From: Prosthecomicrobium pneumaticum
GTDB lineage: Bacteria > Pseudomonadota > Alphaproteobacteria > Rhizobiales > Kaistiaceae
Direction: 5' to 3'
Length of the DNA stretch: 64,000 nucleotides
Assembly (NCBI RefSeq): GCF_014199915.1
Contig: NZ_JACHOO010000008.1
Location: 1-64,000 of the forward strand
Under the pieces are notes generated by a model. That model saw nothing but the letters and a program-made list of their open reading frames with translations, was not told where the DNA came from and did no database searches. Position numbers and translations under genes: made by a program. This document shows positions 1-6,634 of the stretch, piece by piece; within the stretch, counting starts at the first letter, position 1; every line of letters begins with the position of its first letter.

Positions 1-635
1 ACGGCCGCGAGGAGCGAGCGCAGGTCCAGCCCCACCGCGTCGCCGTCGCTCCCCGTGCTTTCGATCTGCGGCGCGTCGTCGTCCAGCAGCGCGGCAAAAA
101 ATTTCGTGTCCACGGCCGCGGCGACGGCGCGCCGCAGTTCCCGGTTGAGGAAACTCTCGCCACGCACACCCATGGCTTGCAGCAGCTCTTTTGACAGCAC
201 GACGACGCCGGCCGCCAGGATCGGCTTGAGAACTTCGGAACCGAGCGACATGCGGCTGACCGGGATCGCGGCCCCTTCGCCGGCCACGAACGCCGAGGCG
301 TCGGTCGTGGTGTAGCCGAACATGTGTTCGAACGGCACGAGGGTCAGTGCCTCCGAGCCGGCCAGTTCGTAGAAGGCGGACCGGCCGCGAAGTTGCGGAA
401 TGAACGCGGCCGTCAGAGTGCGCGCATTCACAAGCGCTTCCTGATCCGGGGCGGTCGTGACGCCGCTCGGCACGGCCGCCTTGGTCATTTCGAGAACGTG
501 AACGTTGGTTTCCGAACGCTCGGCGATGGCGATGGCATCCGACCGACTGCCGCCGGCCATCGCGAGATACTTCGCGACCCGCACGAGGCCGCCCGCGTTC
601 GGGTCGGGCGGGGTCGGGGCGAACGCGCGGTTCAT
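1..635 (-). CDS. Phage major capsid protein, HK97 fold (partial, C-terminus beyond window)
   Basis: Reading leftwards from an ATG at 635-633, the frame stays open to position 1, giving about 211 residues. A good Shine-Dalgarno (AGGAG, about 8 bases upstream) supports the start. The middle of the protein carries the pattern expected of HK97-type capsids: a FVAGEGAAIPVS segment (E-loop/spine region) followed by VVVLSKELLQ and an amphipathic helix rich in Arg and Ala, which is the long spine helix of the fold. It begins without a long scaffold-like delta domain. It is the last visible gene of the leftward operon, after a 75-base gap. Assignment rests on motif recognition only; the rest of the gene is outside the window, so completeness cannot be judged. 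Confidence 0.75.
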   Translation of the reverse strand, partial: MNRAFAPTPPDPNAGGLVRVAKYLAMAGGSRSDAIAIAERSETNVHVLEMTKAAVPSGVTTAPDQEALVNARTLTAAFIPQLRGRSAFYELAGSEALTLVPFEHMFGYTTTDASAFVAGEGAAIPVSRMSLGSEVLKPILAAGVVVLSKELLQAMGVRGESFLNRELRRAVAAAVDTKFFAALLDDDAPQIESTGSDGDAVGLDLRSLLAA

Positions 636-710
636 TGGCGCAACTCCTGTCTGTTCGGTCGATGCGGAGCCTATGCGCTTTCGCAACCGCGCGCCGTCAC
701 GCGTGACGCC

Positions 711-926
711 TCACTCGCCTTCGTCCTGGTCCAGCGCCACCAGCGCGGCGAGCAGCTCGGAAAGCGCGGCCTCGATCGCGGCGCGGTCCTCGGCGTTTCG
801 CGCCGCGAGATAGCCCGCTTCGATCAGGGTTTCGACGGTCTCCAGCTCGTCGATCTCCACCGCGGCGACCATGCGCCCCGCCCGCCGCCTCTCCCGCGCG
901 CGCCTCTGCCGCGCCGCCGCACTCAT
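711..926 (-). CDS. Small hypothetical protein of mobile element
   Basis: A 71-residue product. The start at 926 is chosen because its ATG overlaps the stop of the upstream gene as ATGA (926-923), like most junctions in this operon. The N-terminus is strongly basic (RQRRARERRRAGR) and the rest is an acidic, Ala/Leu/Glu-rich helix, so a small DNA- or protein-binding adaptor is possible, but I recognise no family. It lies directly upstream of the capsid gene. Confidence 0.55.
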   Translation of the reverse strand: MSAAARQRRARERRRAGRMVAAVEIDELETVETLIEAGYLAARNAEDRAAIEAALSELLAALVALDQDEGE

Positions 927-1192
927 GGGCGCCCCTCGATCGGCGCCGGCGGCGAATGCCACCGGATCGCGAACCCATCGCGCCGCCATGCGTCCGCCGC
1001 GGCCCGGAGCCCCGCCTCGGTGTCGCCGCTCCACACGATGTTGCGCCCTCCGTCGGGTTCCACAAGCTCGAGCAGGAAGACCGGGCGCCCCGTCTCATGG
1101 CTGATCCCGGCGAGGTGGGCATACAGCGAGCCCCGCCGGCGCGGCGCCACACGGCGAGAGGGACGGGCGAAAGGAAGGATCGTTGCGCTCAT
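923..1192 (-). CDS. Small hypothetical protein of mobile element
   Basis: An 89-residue product with an ATGA overlap at both ends (1192-1189 with the DUF3102-like gene, 926-923 with the next gene). It opens with MSATILPFARPSRR, resembling the MSAVVPFPR opening of the DUF6074-like gene at 2387-2635, which hints at a shared N-terminal motif. The middle contains a GRPVFLLELVEPDGG stretch and a Trp-rich C-terminal half that looks like a small alpha/beta domain. No function is known. Confidence 0.6.
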   Translation of the reverse strand: MSATILPFARPSRRVAPRRRGSLYAHLAGISHETGRPVFLLELVEPDGGRNIVWSGDTEAGLRAAADAWRRDGFAIRWHSPPAPIEGRP

Positions 1193-1818
1193 GCGCGCTC
1201 CTTCGAATAGCCAAGCTCGCGCGCCCTCTTTTCCCAGAACTTTGCCGATTTCGCATGACCCGCCTTGTCCTTGCTTTCGCGCTCGACGCGGGTCTTCAGA
1301 ACGCGGATTTCTTCGTCCTTCGCGGCGACCACGGCCTCAAAGCCGCCCTTGTCGAAGAGGGGACGCATCTCCGAGAACCGCTTGATCTCGGCTTTCAAAG
1401 CGGAGATTTCCGCTTCGAGCGCCGCGTTCGCCTCTCGAAGCTCTTCGTTCTCCGCTTGCAGAACTGCCTCCTCGGCCTTCAACTCGGCAGACTCCTCCCG
1501 GATCGCCGCTTCGGCCCGTTCGCGCGCCAGATGTTCGAGCGCGGCTCGGATGCCGCCCAAATCGGCCACCGTGTCCGGTTTGATGCCGGATCGCGCGAGC
1601 GTCATGAAATTGCGCGCCGTGCGCTCGTTGATCCCGGCGCGCTTGAGAAAGGGAAGCCACTCGCCATGAGCGCAGCGGTCTTTCGCGTCGATCAGGAGCC
1701 CGCCCGCTCGCAAGGCGCTTTCCGCCGTCGTGCGCCGTGCGAGAAGGAACTGCTCGTTCGCGAGCTTCACTTGCTCGGCGAGGTCGGCAAGGGCGTTCGA
1801 AAGGATGACGTCCGTCAT
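1189..1818 (-). CDS. DUF3102-like coiled-coil protein
   Basis: A 209-residue product beginning MTDVILSNALADLAEQ. The ATG at 1818 is preferred over longer in-frame starts because AGGTGG lies just upstream and the longer version would run through the iteron array. Residues about 20-75 resemble DUF3102, with the typical GLLIDAKDRCAHGEWLPFL and NERTARNFM segments (a family found in phages and plasmids, with a helix-turn-helix-like fold). Residues about 100-160 form a long Glu/Lys/Leu coiled coil, followed by a basic tail. It sits right after the iteron-bearing replication-like gene, so a part in replication or partition of the element is plausible but not shown. Confidence 0.65.
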   Translation of the reverse strand: MTDVILSNALADLAEQVKLANEQFLLARRTTAESALRAGGLLIDAKDRCAHGEWLPFLKRAGINERTARNFMTLARSGIKPDTVADLGGIRAALEHLARERAEAAIREESAELKAEEAVLQAENEELREANAALEAEISALKAEIKRFSEMRPLFDKGGFEAVVAAKDEEIRVLKTRVERESKDKAGHAKSAKFWEKRARELGYSKERA

Positions 1819-1843
1819 TGAGACCACCTGGTAAACTATATGT

Positions 1844-1988
1844 GTCCCACCAGTGGGACCGTGATTGGTCAGATTGCGGCCTTCACGGTCCCACCAGAGG
1901 GACCGTAAGCGGCCTTTTTCGACACCATTGTCCCAGCAGAAGGACCGGTCGGTCCCAGCACGGGGACAGACTGTCCCTGTGGCGGGAC
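1844..1988. repeat. Iteron array: five 16-bp palindromes GTCCC-N6-GGGAC
   Basis: Five copies of GTCCC-N6-GGGAC lie at 1844-1859, 1888-1903, 1930-1945 (right arm AGGAC), 1952-1967 and 1973-1988. Centres are 44, 42, 22 and 21 bases apart, i.e. multiples of about 21-22 bp or two helical turns, so a protein would bind them on one face. The second copy extends to 8-bp arms (ACGGTCCC and GGGACCGT). Four copies lie inside the 3' end of the winged-helix gene, where 21 bp gives a 7-residue repeat; the first lies in the gap before the DUF3102-like gene. This looks like an origin or operator. Confidence 0.75.
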
Positions 1989-2390
1989 CGTGTTTTGTTT
2001 TTCGGGGGTCCAGCGGGCGAACTCCTTCGAGGGGTTCTCGTCCGCTGTTCCGTGCTCCGTCAGCACCCATTCCGAACTGTGGCGCACCTTGCAGCTGAAG
2101 CCTCCCTTCTGGCGCGCGCGGATGAAGCCGCGTTCCTCAAGGACGGCCAGCGCCCGGGCAGCGGATGACTTGCCAACATGCAGAAGCTCGCCAAGGCGGC
2201 GGACAGACATGGCGATCTCGCCGTTGTTGCTGCCGTTGTAGAGCCGCTTCAACTCGACATAGGCCGCGCGCTGTTCCGCGCTGAGGCTCTGCCAAGCGGG
2301 CGTCGCCATCAGCCATTCGTAGAGACGGACATGCCGAGGTTCGGTCGAGGATCTACCGGTCCCGTCATGCCGGCGGGTCTTCTTGCTCAC
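1869..2390 (-). CDS. Winged-helix replication-initiator-like protein with iterons in its own gene
   Basis: A 173-residue product starting at a GTG (2390) that overlaps the preceding stop as GTGA and has GGAGGG 7 bases upstream. Residues about 18-110 look like a winged-helix domain of the kind found in phage O-type replication proteins and HTH_36 proteins: a MATPAWQSLSAEQRAAYVELK helix region, SVRRLGELLHVGKSSAARAL as the helix-turn-helix, then a basic wing. The C-terminal 40 residues are low complexity, with heptads such as TVPPQGQ, SVPVLGP, TGPSAGT and YGPSGGT, and are simply the translation of the DNA iterons. Lambda O also carries its origin iterons inside its own coding sequence, so initiation of element replication is the best guess; an autoregulator is the alternative. 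Confidence 0.65.
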   Translation of the reverse strand: MSKKTRRHDGTGRSSTEPRHVRLYEWLMATPAWQSLSAEQRAAYVELKRLYNGSNNGEIAMSVRRLGELLHVGKSSAARALAVLEERGFIRARQKGGFSCKVRHSSEWVLTEHGTADENPSKEFARWTPEKQNTVPPQGQSVPVLGPTGPSAGTMVSKKAAYGPSGGTVKAAI

Positions 2391-2635
2391 GCGGCGCCCT
2401 CCGGCGTCAGCACAACGCGCCATAGTTCTCCGCGGATGGCGCCCTCAATCGCTCGTCTCTCCTGCTCGATCAGACGTTCGTCGATGCCGCGCTTGCGCAT
2501 CGTGTCGGTCTGGATCCGCAGCTGATGCGCGAGCAGCTTCTCTGCCGTCGACGGCGCACTTTCCGCCATGCGCAGAGCGTGCCGCCGGATGAACCGGCGA
2601 TCACGTGTTCTTGGGAACGGAACTACCGCGCTCAT
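2387..2635 (-). CDS. DUF6074-like small protein
   Basis: An 82-residue product beginning MSAVVPFPRTRDRRFIRRHA. I prefer the ATG at 2635 because GAGGA precedes it; a TTG at 2656 that overlaps the upstream stop is the alternative and would add seven residues. The short PFPR opening, the Arg-rich helix and the RKRGID segment recall DUF6074, a small family common in rhizobial phages and islands. The function is unknown. It overlaps the replication-like gene by four bases and is probably translationally coupled to it. Confidence 0.55.
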   Translation of the reverse strand: MSAVVPFPRTRDRRFIRRHALRMAESAPSTAEKLLAHQLRIQTDTMRKRGIDERLIEQERRAIEGAIRGELWRVVLTPEGAA

Positions 2636-2652
2636 GCCGTCGTCCTCGCGTT

Positions 2653-2937
2653 TCAATCGGACCTGAAGAGGTCGAGCGCGTCTTGATCGGCGAGGCCGTC
2701 CTCGGCCGGGTCGCGTTCGCGGTCGGCGCCTTCCTCGAAGTCGGCGTCATTTTCGCGATCGTCGCGCGAGGTGCTGTAGGCGCCGCGGGAGACCTCACAG
2801 CCGGTCGCCGCGAGGTAGGGTTCGAGGTCCGTATCGCCGTCGGCCTGATCGAGCAGCGCGATCAGCCGCTCGATCTCGTCCTCGATCGCCCGGCGTGTGG
2901 CCGGGCTGATCTGGTTGGGGCGCCAATGGATGCTCAC
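2653..2937 (-). CDS. Small acidic hypothetical protein
   Basis: A 94-residue product from a GTG start at 2937 that overlaps the upstream stop as GTGA. The first half (MSIHWRPNQISPATRRAIED and a Leu-rich helix) looks folded; the second half is very acidic and probably disordered (many Asp and Glu). No family is recognised. Confidence 0.5.
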   Translation of the reverse strand: MSIHWRPNQISPATRRAIEDEIERLIALLDQADGDTDLEPYLAATGCEVSRGAYSTSRDDRENDADFEEGADRERDPAEDGLADQDALDLFRSD

Positions 2938-3230
2938 TGGTGTCCCTCCGCGAGATCCGTCGCGAGCATGGCGATCTCCGCCAGGCCGGCTCCTGCATCC
3001 GTTTCGTGCCGGATGAGTGCCAGCGCCCGCTCGTAGTGCTCGGCTGCATCCACGGGTTTTAGCACCCGCAGCGCATCGATCGCCTTCATCGCCTCCTCGT
3101 CGATCTCACAGACGAGCCGATCGAGGACCGCGAAGACAGGGCCATCGCTGCCGTCCATCGCATGGCAAAGAGCCGCTGAGGCGGACCGGCAGGCGTCGTG
3201 AATTCGGATCGCCGCGTGCACCGTCATCAT
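2934..3230 (-). CDS. Small helical protein, paralogue family of the element (copy 1)
   Basis: A 98-residue product with an ATG start at 3230, overlapping the upstream stop by four bases. It contains VLDRLVCEIDEEAMKAIDAL, then a pair of helices ending GLAEIAMLATDLAEG. The same C-terminal pattern (long helix, Gly, then L-x-EIA-x-LA) recurs in the products of 3433-3753 and, more loosely, 3753-4172, so these genes seem to have arisen by tandem duplication. The function is unknown. Confidence 0.55.
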   Translation of the reverse strand: MMTVHAAIRIHDACRSASAALCHAMDGSDGPVFAVLDRLVCEIDEEAMKAIDALRVLKPVDAAEHYERALALIRHETDAGAGLAEIAMLATDLAEGHQ

Positions 3231-3436
3231 GCGGGTGCTCTCCCCATGGCCGCCTGGTGCATTTCGTCCAAAGCATTGTGCGCATCGCCTATCCTCCGCT
3301 GCGCCTCGCCGAGCACCGTGAGGAGCGGGCTCTGAACGCGCTCATCGAGCGTCTCGATGGCCATGTGAAGGGCGCCAAGAAAGTCTGTGGCCTGGGCGAG
3401 GCGATCGCATGCATGGATGAGGTCGGAGGCCATCAT
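3227..3436 (-). CDS. Small helical hypothetical protein
   Basis: A 69-residue product beginning MMASDLIHACDRLAQATDFL. The start at 3436 overlaps the upstream stop as ATGA. It is a predicted all-helical, acidic protein whose middle (LDERVQSPLLTVLGEAQRRI) may correspond to the first helices of the neighbouring paralogues, as if a shortened copy. No function is recognised. Confidence 0.5.
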   Translation of the reverse strand: MMASDLIHACDRLAQATDFLGALHMAIETLDERVQSPLLTVLGEAQRRIGDAHNALDEMHQAAMGRAPA

Positions 3437-3753
3437 TCGGCACCTCCGGCGACGGAGGCGGCAAGCGCGGCGATTTCCGACAACTCTTCGCCGTTGTCGA
3501 TCGCATTCCGCAGGATGATGTGGGCCCACGCATCCCGGTCAAAGTGATCGTGGGGCACCATCTCGCGCAGCAGCGCGGCCATCTCATTGGCCTTGCCGTC
3601 GAGCGCATCGACGAACCCGTCCAGAATATCCACCCCCTCGTGGTCCGGTCCCGGCTTGTCGAAGACCGGACGCTGGGTGAAGGCCGCCATCACCTCGGCT
3701 GCCGTTCGACAGGCGGTGTAGACCGAGCAAATCTCAAGGAGACCCATCGCCAT
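3433..3753 (-). CDS. Small helical protein, paralogue family of the element (copy 2)
   Basis: A 106-residue product. Either the ATG at 3753 or a GTG at 3756 can start it; both overlap the upstream stop and share the GGGAGGG site. The C-terminal half (ALLREMVPHDHFDRDAWAHI, then GEELSEIAALAASVAGG) matches the pattern of the 2934-3230 product. The function is unknown; tandem relatives inside a small element suggest a dose- or specificity-related role rather than a structural one. Confidence 0.5.
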   Translation of the reverse strand: MAMGLLEICSVYTACRTAAEVMAAFTQRPVFDKPGPDHEGVDILDGFVDALDGKANEMAALLREMVPHDHFDRDAWAHIILRNAIDNGEELSEIAALAASVAGGAE

Positions 3754-4172
3754 CACGAAGCCCTCCCGGCGGCATGCTCCTGCGCGCGGACCGTCTCGTT
3801 GAAGGCGCGCGTCCACCCCTCCTCGATCTCGTCGGCGAGGATCGTGATCTCGGCCGCCAGAAAAGTGAGGTTCTCGCCATTCGAAACGGTCACCTCGATC
3901 ACGTCGAGAAGATCGCCCCGCGACTTCGCCTTCGAGGGGCATAGGCAGCTTTCAACGAGACCATTCGCGATGCTCGCCAGGCGAGCGAGGCGACGCACGT
4001 CATCTTCAAGGGCGAAGAACGTGTTATCGCGGTCCGGCTTGGTTGCGGCCGGCGGCGGTTCGGTGGTAGGCTTCAAGCCGTTCATCGGAATTTCCTTGCA
4101 GGGGTTGCGAGAACCAGGGCTCGGGACGGTTGCCGCCGTCGCCGGGCCTTTTCTTTTCGGGGCGGTGCTCAT
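3753..4172 (-). CDS. Small hypothetical protein, possible distant paralogue (copy 3)
   Basis: A 139-residue product from an ATG at 4172 that overlaps the upstream stop as ATGA. An alternative internal start (MNGLKPTTEP, 29 residues on) would remove a basic, Pro-rich and probably disordered leader. The folded part is helical and contains two Cys (SCLCPSK) and an ENLTFLAAEITILADEIEEG segment that resembles the L-x-EIA-x-LA ending of its neighbours. No family is recognised. Confidence 0.5.
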   Translation of the reverse strand: MSTAPKRKGPATAATVPSPGSRNPCKEIPMNGLKPTTEPPPAATKPDRDNTFFALEDDVRRLARLASIANGLVESCLCPSKAKSRGDLLDVIEVTVSNGENLTFLAAEITILADEIEEGWTRAFNETVRAQEHAAGRAS

Positions 4173-4351
4173 GCTTCGCCCCGGTCAAGATGCGAGCACG
4201 CCTTGACATCGTGCGCGACCTTCTCGGCGAGATCGCGAGCCACAAAGAGCAACGCCGTGAGCCTGGGCCATTCGCCCTCGCTGTCCGGCGTCATGCAGCC
4301 GTGGTGCACGACGCCAAGGCGGATTTCGCGAATGGAGGTTGGTGCGCTCAT
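4169..4351 (-). CDS. Small hypothetical protein downstream of alpA
   Basis: A 60-residue product beginning MSAPTSIREIRLGVVHH. The ATG at 4351 overlaps the alpA stop as ATGA, which decides this start over an upstream in-frame ATG. The protein has an ALLFVARDLAEKVAHDV helix. No family is recognised. Confidence 0.5.
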   Translation of the reverse strand: MSAPTSIREIRLGVVHHGCMTPDSEGEWPRLTALLFVARDLAEKVAHDVKACSHLDRGEA

Positions 4352-4545
4352 GCCGCGCTTCTCTCGGCAATGCGCGCCCGTATCCATTGCTCGACCTCGC
4401 AGCGCACGAAGGCGACCCGCCGTTCACCGAGCGGAACCGCCTTCGGGAACTTGCCCAGCGCGCGCCACCGATTGATTGCGGTTCGGCTGAGTGAGGTCAG
4501 CCTGCAGGCTTCATTCAGGGAGATCAGATTGGGTGTCTCGGTCAA
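4348..4545 (-). CDS. alpA: AlpA-family DNA-binding protein (excisionase/regulator)
   Basis: A 65-residue protein with one MerR-like winged helix-turn-helix: LISLNEACRLTSLSRTAINR is the DNA-reading part, followed by GKFPKAVPLGERRVAFVRCE, the usual AlpA turn and wing, and a final EVEQWIRARI helix. AlpA proteins are phage and satellite regulators that either act as excisionase or switch on integrase or operon promoters. The start codon is a TTG (4545-4543) preceded by GGAG; there is no nearby ATG in frame. It heads the leftward operon of small genes and lies just after the integrase pair, with a 116-base regulatory gap between. Confidence 0.85.
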   Translation of the reverse strand: MTETPNLISLNEACRLTSLSRTAINRWRALGKFPKAVPLGERRVAFVRCEVEQWIRARIAERSAA

Positions 4546-4672
4546 CCGCCGCTCCGTTTGTTGAGCGGCATGGTTGTCTAAGCCGCTCTGTTTAGAACGA
4601 CACCCATATTATGCACGGCCACACGATATGCTATGATAATCGGGTCCAGAAATCTCACGCTCTATTCTGGAC
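4546..4672 (-). promoter_or_regulatory. alpA leader: inverted repeat, AT-rich promoter region and leader hairpin
   Basis: A perfect 8-bp inverted repeat, GTCCAGAA (4644-4651) and TTCTGGAC (4665-4672), has arm centres 21 bp apart and overlaps the stop of the upstream gene. It is followed in the transcription direction by AT-rich sequence with a CATAAT hexamer (4613-4608), a possible -10, and a 7-bp hairpin GAGCGGC/GCCGCTC (4563-4588) just before the alpA ribosome site. This reads as operator plus promoter for the leftward operon. The sites are seen; the roles are inferred. Confidence 0.45.
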
Positions 4673-5105
4673 AGTCTGCCAATTTTGCAGCTTCTTGCCG
4701 CGCCAGGTATTCGCGGAAATCGCGCTCGAGCGCGCGAGTCTCTCGAACGCGTGCAAGCGCCGCCAGACAACTCGAACGCGAATGCCCCTCCTCTCCAAAC
4801 GCTTTCTGAGCTTCATGCACGGCCGCGTCGATCGTAAAGCCTCTCTGATCGACTAACCGTTCCATGAAATAGGAAAGCCGCTTGTCCGACCTTGGGCGAC
4901 CTGTGTTTTTGTACGATAGCCGAAATAACGTCCGCGTCGCGTTCTTGCCGTTCGGATCGATCATACCGGCGAGGAGCTTGCAAAAGAGCTTAGATGGATT
5001 CCCCTTTCTCAGTTCTTCTGCAATTGCGGAAGCCCGTTCCTCCAAGGACATTGGAGGCATGTCGGACCCATCTTCCACCAGAACGGCCCAATCGTGTTCG
5101 CTCAT
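4662..5105 (-). CDS. Integrase-partner hypothetical protein
   Basis: A 147-residue product beginning MSEHDWAVLVEDGSDMPPMS. The start at 5105 overlaps the integrase stop as ATGA, so it is co-transcribed and probably coupled. The protein is charged and mostly helical, with RPRSDKRLSYFMERLVDQRG in the middle and a Glu/Arg-rich C-terminal helix. Its place right behind the integrase suggests a role in excision or control of integration, but I recognise no domain. Confidence 0.55.
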   Translation of the reverse strand: MSEHDWAVLVEDGSDMPPMSLEERASAIAEELRKGNPSKLFCKLLAGMIDPNGKNATRTLFRLSYKNTGRPRSDKRLSYFMERLVDQRGFTIDAAVHEAQKAFGEEGHSRSSCLAALARVRETRALERDFREYLARQEAAKLADCPE

Positions 5106-6310
5106 TGGTTGACGCCTCCGCTGTTCGGGACGCCGGTCGGCCTTCCCGCCTCGCAATAGGCCGCCCAGGCATTCATCAGCTCGCGTCGCTTTTCGATCGC
5201 GTCGCCCCGGCGATAAGCGCGCTCGACGGCGTTTCCAACCTGATGAGCGAGTGCCTCCTCGGCGATTTCGCGGGGAAAGTCCGTGCGATCTCCGCACCAG
5301 TCGCGGAACGTGCTTCTGAGCCCATGCAGAGTGGCGGCTTTGTCCGGCGAGGCCAGCCGAAGGGCCTTTGTCATCGCGGTGTCGGAAATGGGCCTGCCGT
5401 CGACGCCGCCGCCGAATATGAACTTGCCGCTGGCTCGCTGCCGCATGGTCTCGACAATCGCAAGAGCCCGATCCGAAAGCGGGACGACATGTTCCCGGCC
5501 GCCCTTCATCCGGTCCGGCGGCACCCGCCATGTGCGCGCGGCAACGTCGATCTCCGAGAACGTCGCGCCCCGCGCCTCGCCGGTCCTCGCTGCCGTCAGT
5601 GCGATGAACTCTACCGCACGCGCTGCCGTGCCGCTGGATTGGCGAAGGCCGGCGATCAGATTCGCCGCTTCGGCATAGGCGAGTGCCGCATGGTGACCCC
5701 GCTGGAGCTTATTCCGCGCCGGCATGACCTTGTCGAGCAGCCCCCGCCACCGCGCCGGGTTGCCGGCGGTGCGCCAGCCATGCGCGATGCCATAGTCAAT
5801 CACGGCTTGAATACGTGACCGGAGCCTGTCGGCCGTCTCCGGCCGCTCCTGCCAATGCGGGAGAAGGCATTCCTTCACGTCGCCAATGACGATCTCGGCG
5901 ATCGGAAGCGCGTGTAGCGGCTTCGCATACTCGCGAAGAGTCATTTCCCACTGCAACCGGTGCTTTTCGTTGGTCCAGTCGGCGGCTTTCGCTTCGAGGA
6001 GTCCGCCCATGCAATCGGCGAAGGTGACAATGCGCGCGGGCGCCCTGTCCGCCTTTGGATCCTCTCCACGCGCCAGCTTCTGCCGGATCAGGTCGGCCTT
6101 TTGTCTTGCCAGCGCCAGCGACACAGGCGCGGTGCCCTGCCCATAGCCACCGAGCCCGATCTCATTGCGCCGTCCGGCCCGTTTGAGGATGAAGAACCAT
6201 TGCTTACTGCCGCCCTTCCGCACGCGAAGCCAAAGCCCGTCCCCGTCCCCATAAACGCCGGGCTTGTCGAGCCGTCTGACTCCGCTTTCGGATAGCTTGT
6301 GCCGTGCCAT
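5102..6310 (-). CDS. int: Tyrosine recombinase/integrase (DUF4102 N-terminal type)
   Basis: A 402-residue integrase. Residues about 1-90 form the DUF4102 arm-binding domain (LDKPGVYGDGDGLWLRV, then KQWFFILKRAGRRNEIGLGG), residues 95-190 the core-binding SAM-like domain, and 205-385 the catalytic domain. The catalytic set is visible: R242 (ALTAARTGEARG), K269, H329 and R332 (HGLRSTFRD), H355 (LAHQVGN) and the nucleophile Y366 (RAYRRGD). The length is normal for P4-like integrases and nothing is broken, so the element may still move. The ATG at 6310 lies 45-80 bases from an inverted repeat. Such integrases often use tRNA 3' ends, but no tRNA is seen next to it. Confidence 0.95.
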   Translation of the reverse strand: MARHKLSESGVRRLDKPGVYGDGDGLWLRVRKGGSKQWFFILKRAGRRNEIGLGGYGQGTAPVSLALARQKADLIRQKLARGEDPKADRAPARIVTFADCMGGLLEAKAADWTNEKHRLQWEMTLREYAKPLHALPIAEIVIGDVKECLLPHWQERPETADRLRSRIQAVIDYGIAHGWRTAGNPARWRGLLDKVMPARNKLQRGHHAALAYAEAANLIAGLRQSSGTAARAVEFIALTAARTGEARGATFSEIDVAARTWRVPPDRMKGGREHVVPLSDRALAIVETMRQRASGKFIFGGGVDGRPISDTAMTKALRLASPDKAATLHGLRSTFRDWCGDRTDFPREIAEEALAHQVGNAVERAYRRGDAIEKRRELMNAWAAYCEAGRPTGVPNSGGVNQ

Positions 6311-6341
6311 TTTCCCGCGCCCGATGCCATAACCGACATAT

Positions 6342-6393
6342 TGTCCATACCGGTTTTTATGGCAAACTCAACGGGTTATTGACAGTATGGACA
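6342..6393. promoter_or_regulatory. Inverted repeat upstream of int (operator or integrase arm sites)
   Basis: TGTCCATAC at 6342-6350 faces GTATGGACA at 6385-6393, a perfect 9-bp inverted repeat with a 34-bp spacer rich in A and T. The left arm overlaps the likely -10 area of the integrase promoter (a TTGAGT and TATGGA pair can be read on the minus strand). The TGTCCA core also occurs in the inverted repeat upstream of alpA, so one element protein (AlpA or the integrase) may bind both. Confidence 0.4.
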
Positions 6394-6634
6394 CAAGAAA
6401 CGGCGGAACGGCGGGCATCCTCTCCGCCATGCCGCCGATCCGCAGCGGCGATTGGCGTCCGTGCTGCGGCCGAGCGGGCATAGGTCTCCCACCGAAGCTC
6501 GAAAGACGCTCCTCCGAACGCGGCGAAGAGCCCCCATGCGTCGAGCGGTGTGGCTTGTCTCTGCCGCTCGCGTCTCCGCAGCTCAGTCGCCGACCCCTGC
6601 CGCGCGAGGCACCGGGACTCCGTCTCATGGCCCC
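6394..6634. other. Gene-free stretch at probable right edge of the element
   Basis: Frames here are open on several strands only because of base composition; the peptides are Arg/Pro/Ser-rich without family features. No tRNA fold was found. The chromosomal junction should be in or next to this stretch, but without the left end the att core cannot be named. Confidence 0.4.

Larger units (their letters stand above)
1..6400 (-). mobile_element. Integrated element, integrase end (candidate phage satellite); left end outside window
   Basis: All genes from the integrase (start 6310) leftwards share one strand, and almost all overlap by 4 bases (ATGA or GTGA), as in a compact phage-type operon. Order of transcription: integrase, partner ORF, AlpA, six small ORFs, DUF6074-like, replication-like winged-helix protein with iterons, DUF3102-like, two small ORFs, HK97-type major capsid. 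No tail, lysis, portal or terminase gene is visible, but the element leaves the window inside the capsid gene. The right boundary is placed near 6400 only because the integrase is normally terminal; I could not find an att duplication or a tRNA. Capsid-forming phage satellites have int, AlpA, replication and HK97 head genes in this sense, so a satellite or a defective prophage are the two readings. Confidence 0.7.

Noticed and set aside
1844-1988. CRISPR-like array
   Set aside because: The units are 16-bp palindromes at 21-22 bp phase with no unique spacers of constant length and no cas genes; iterons explain them better.
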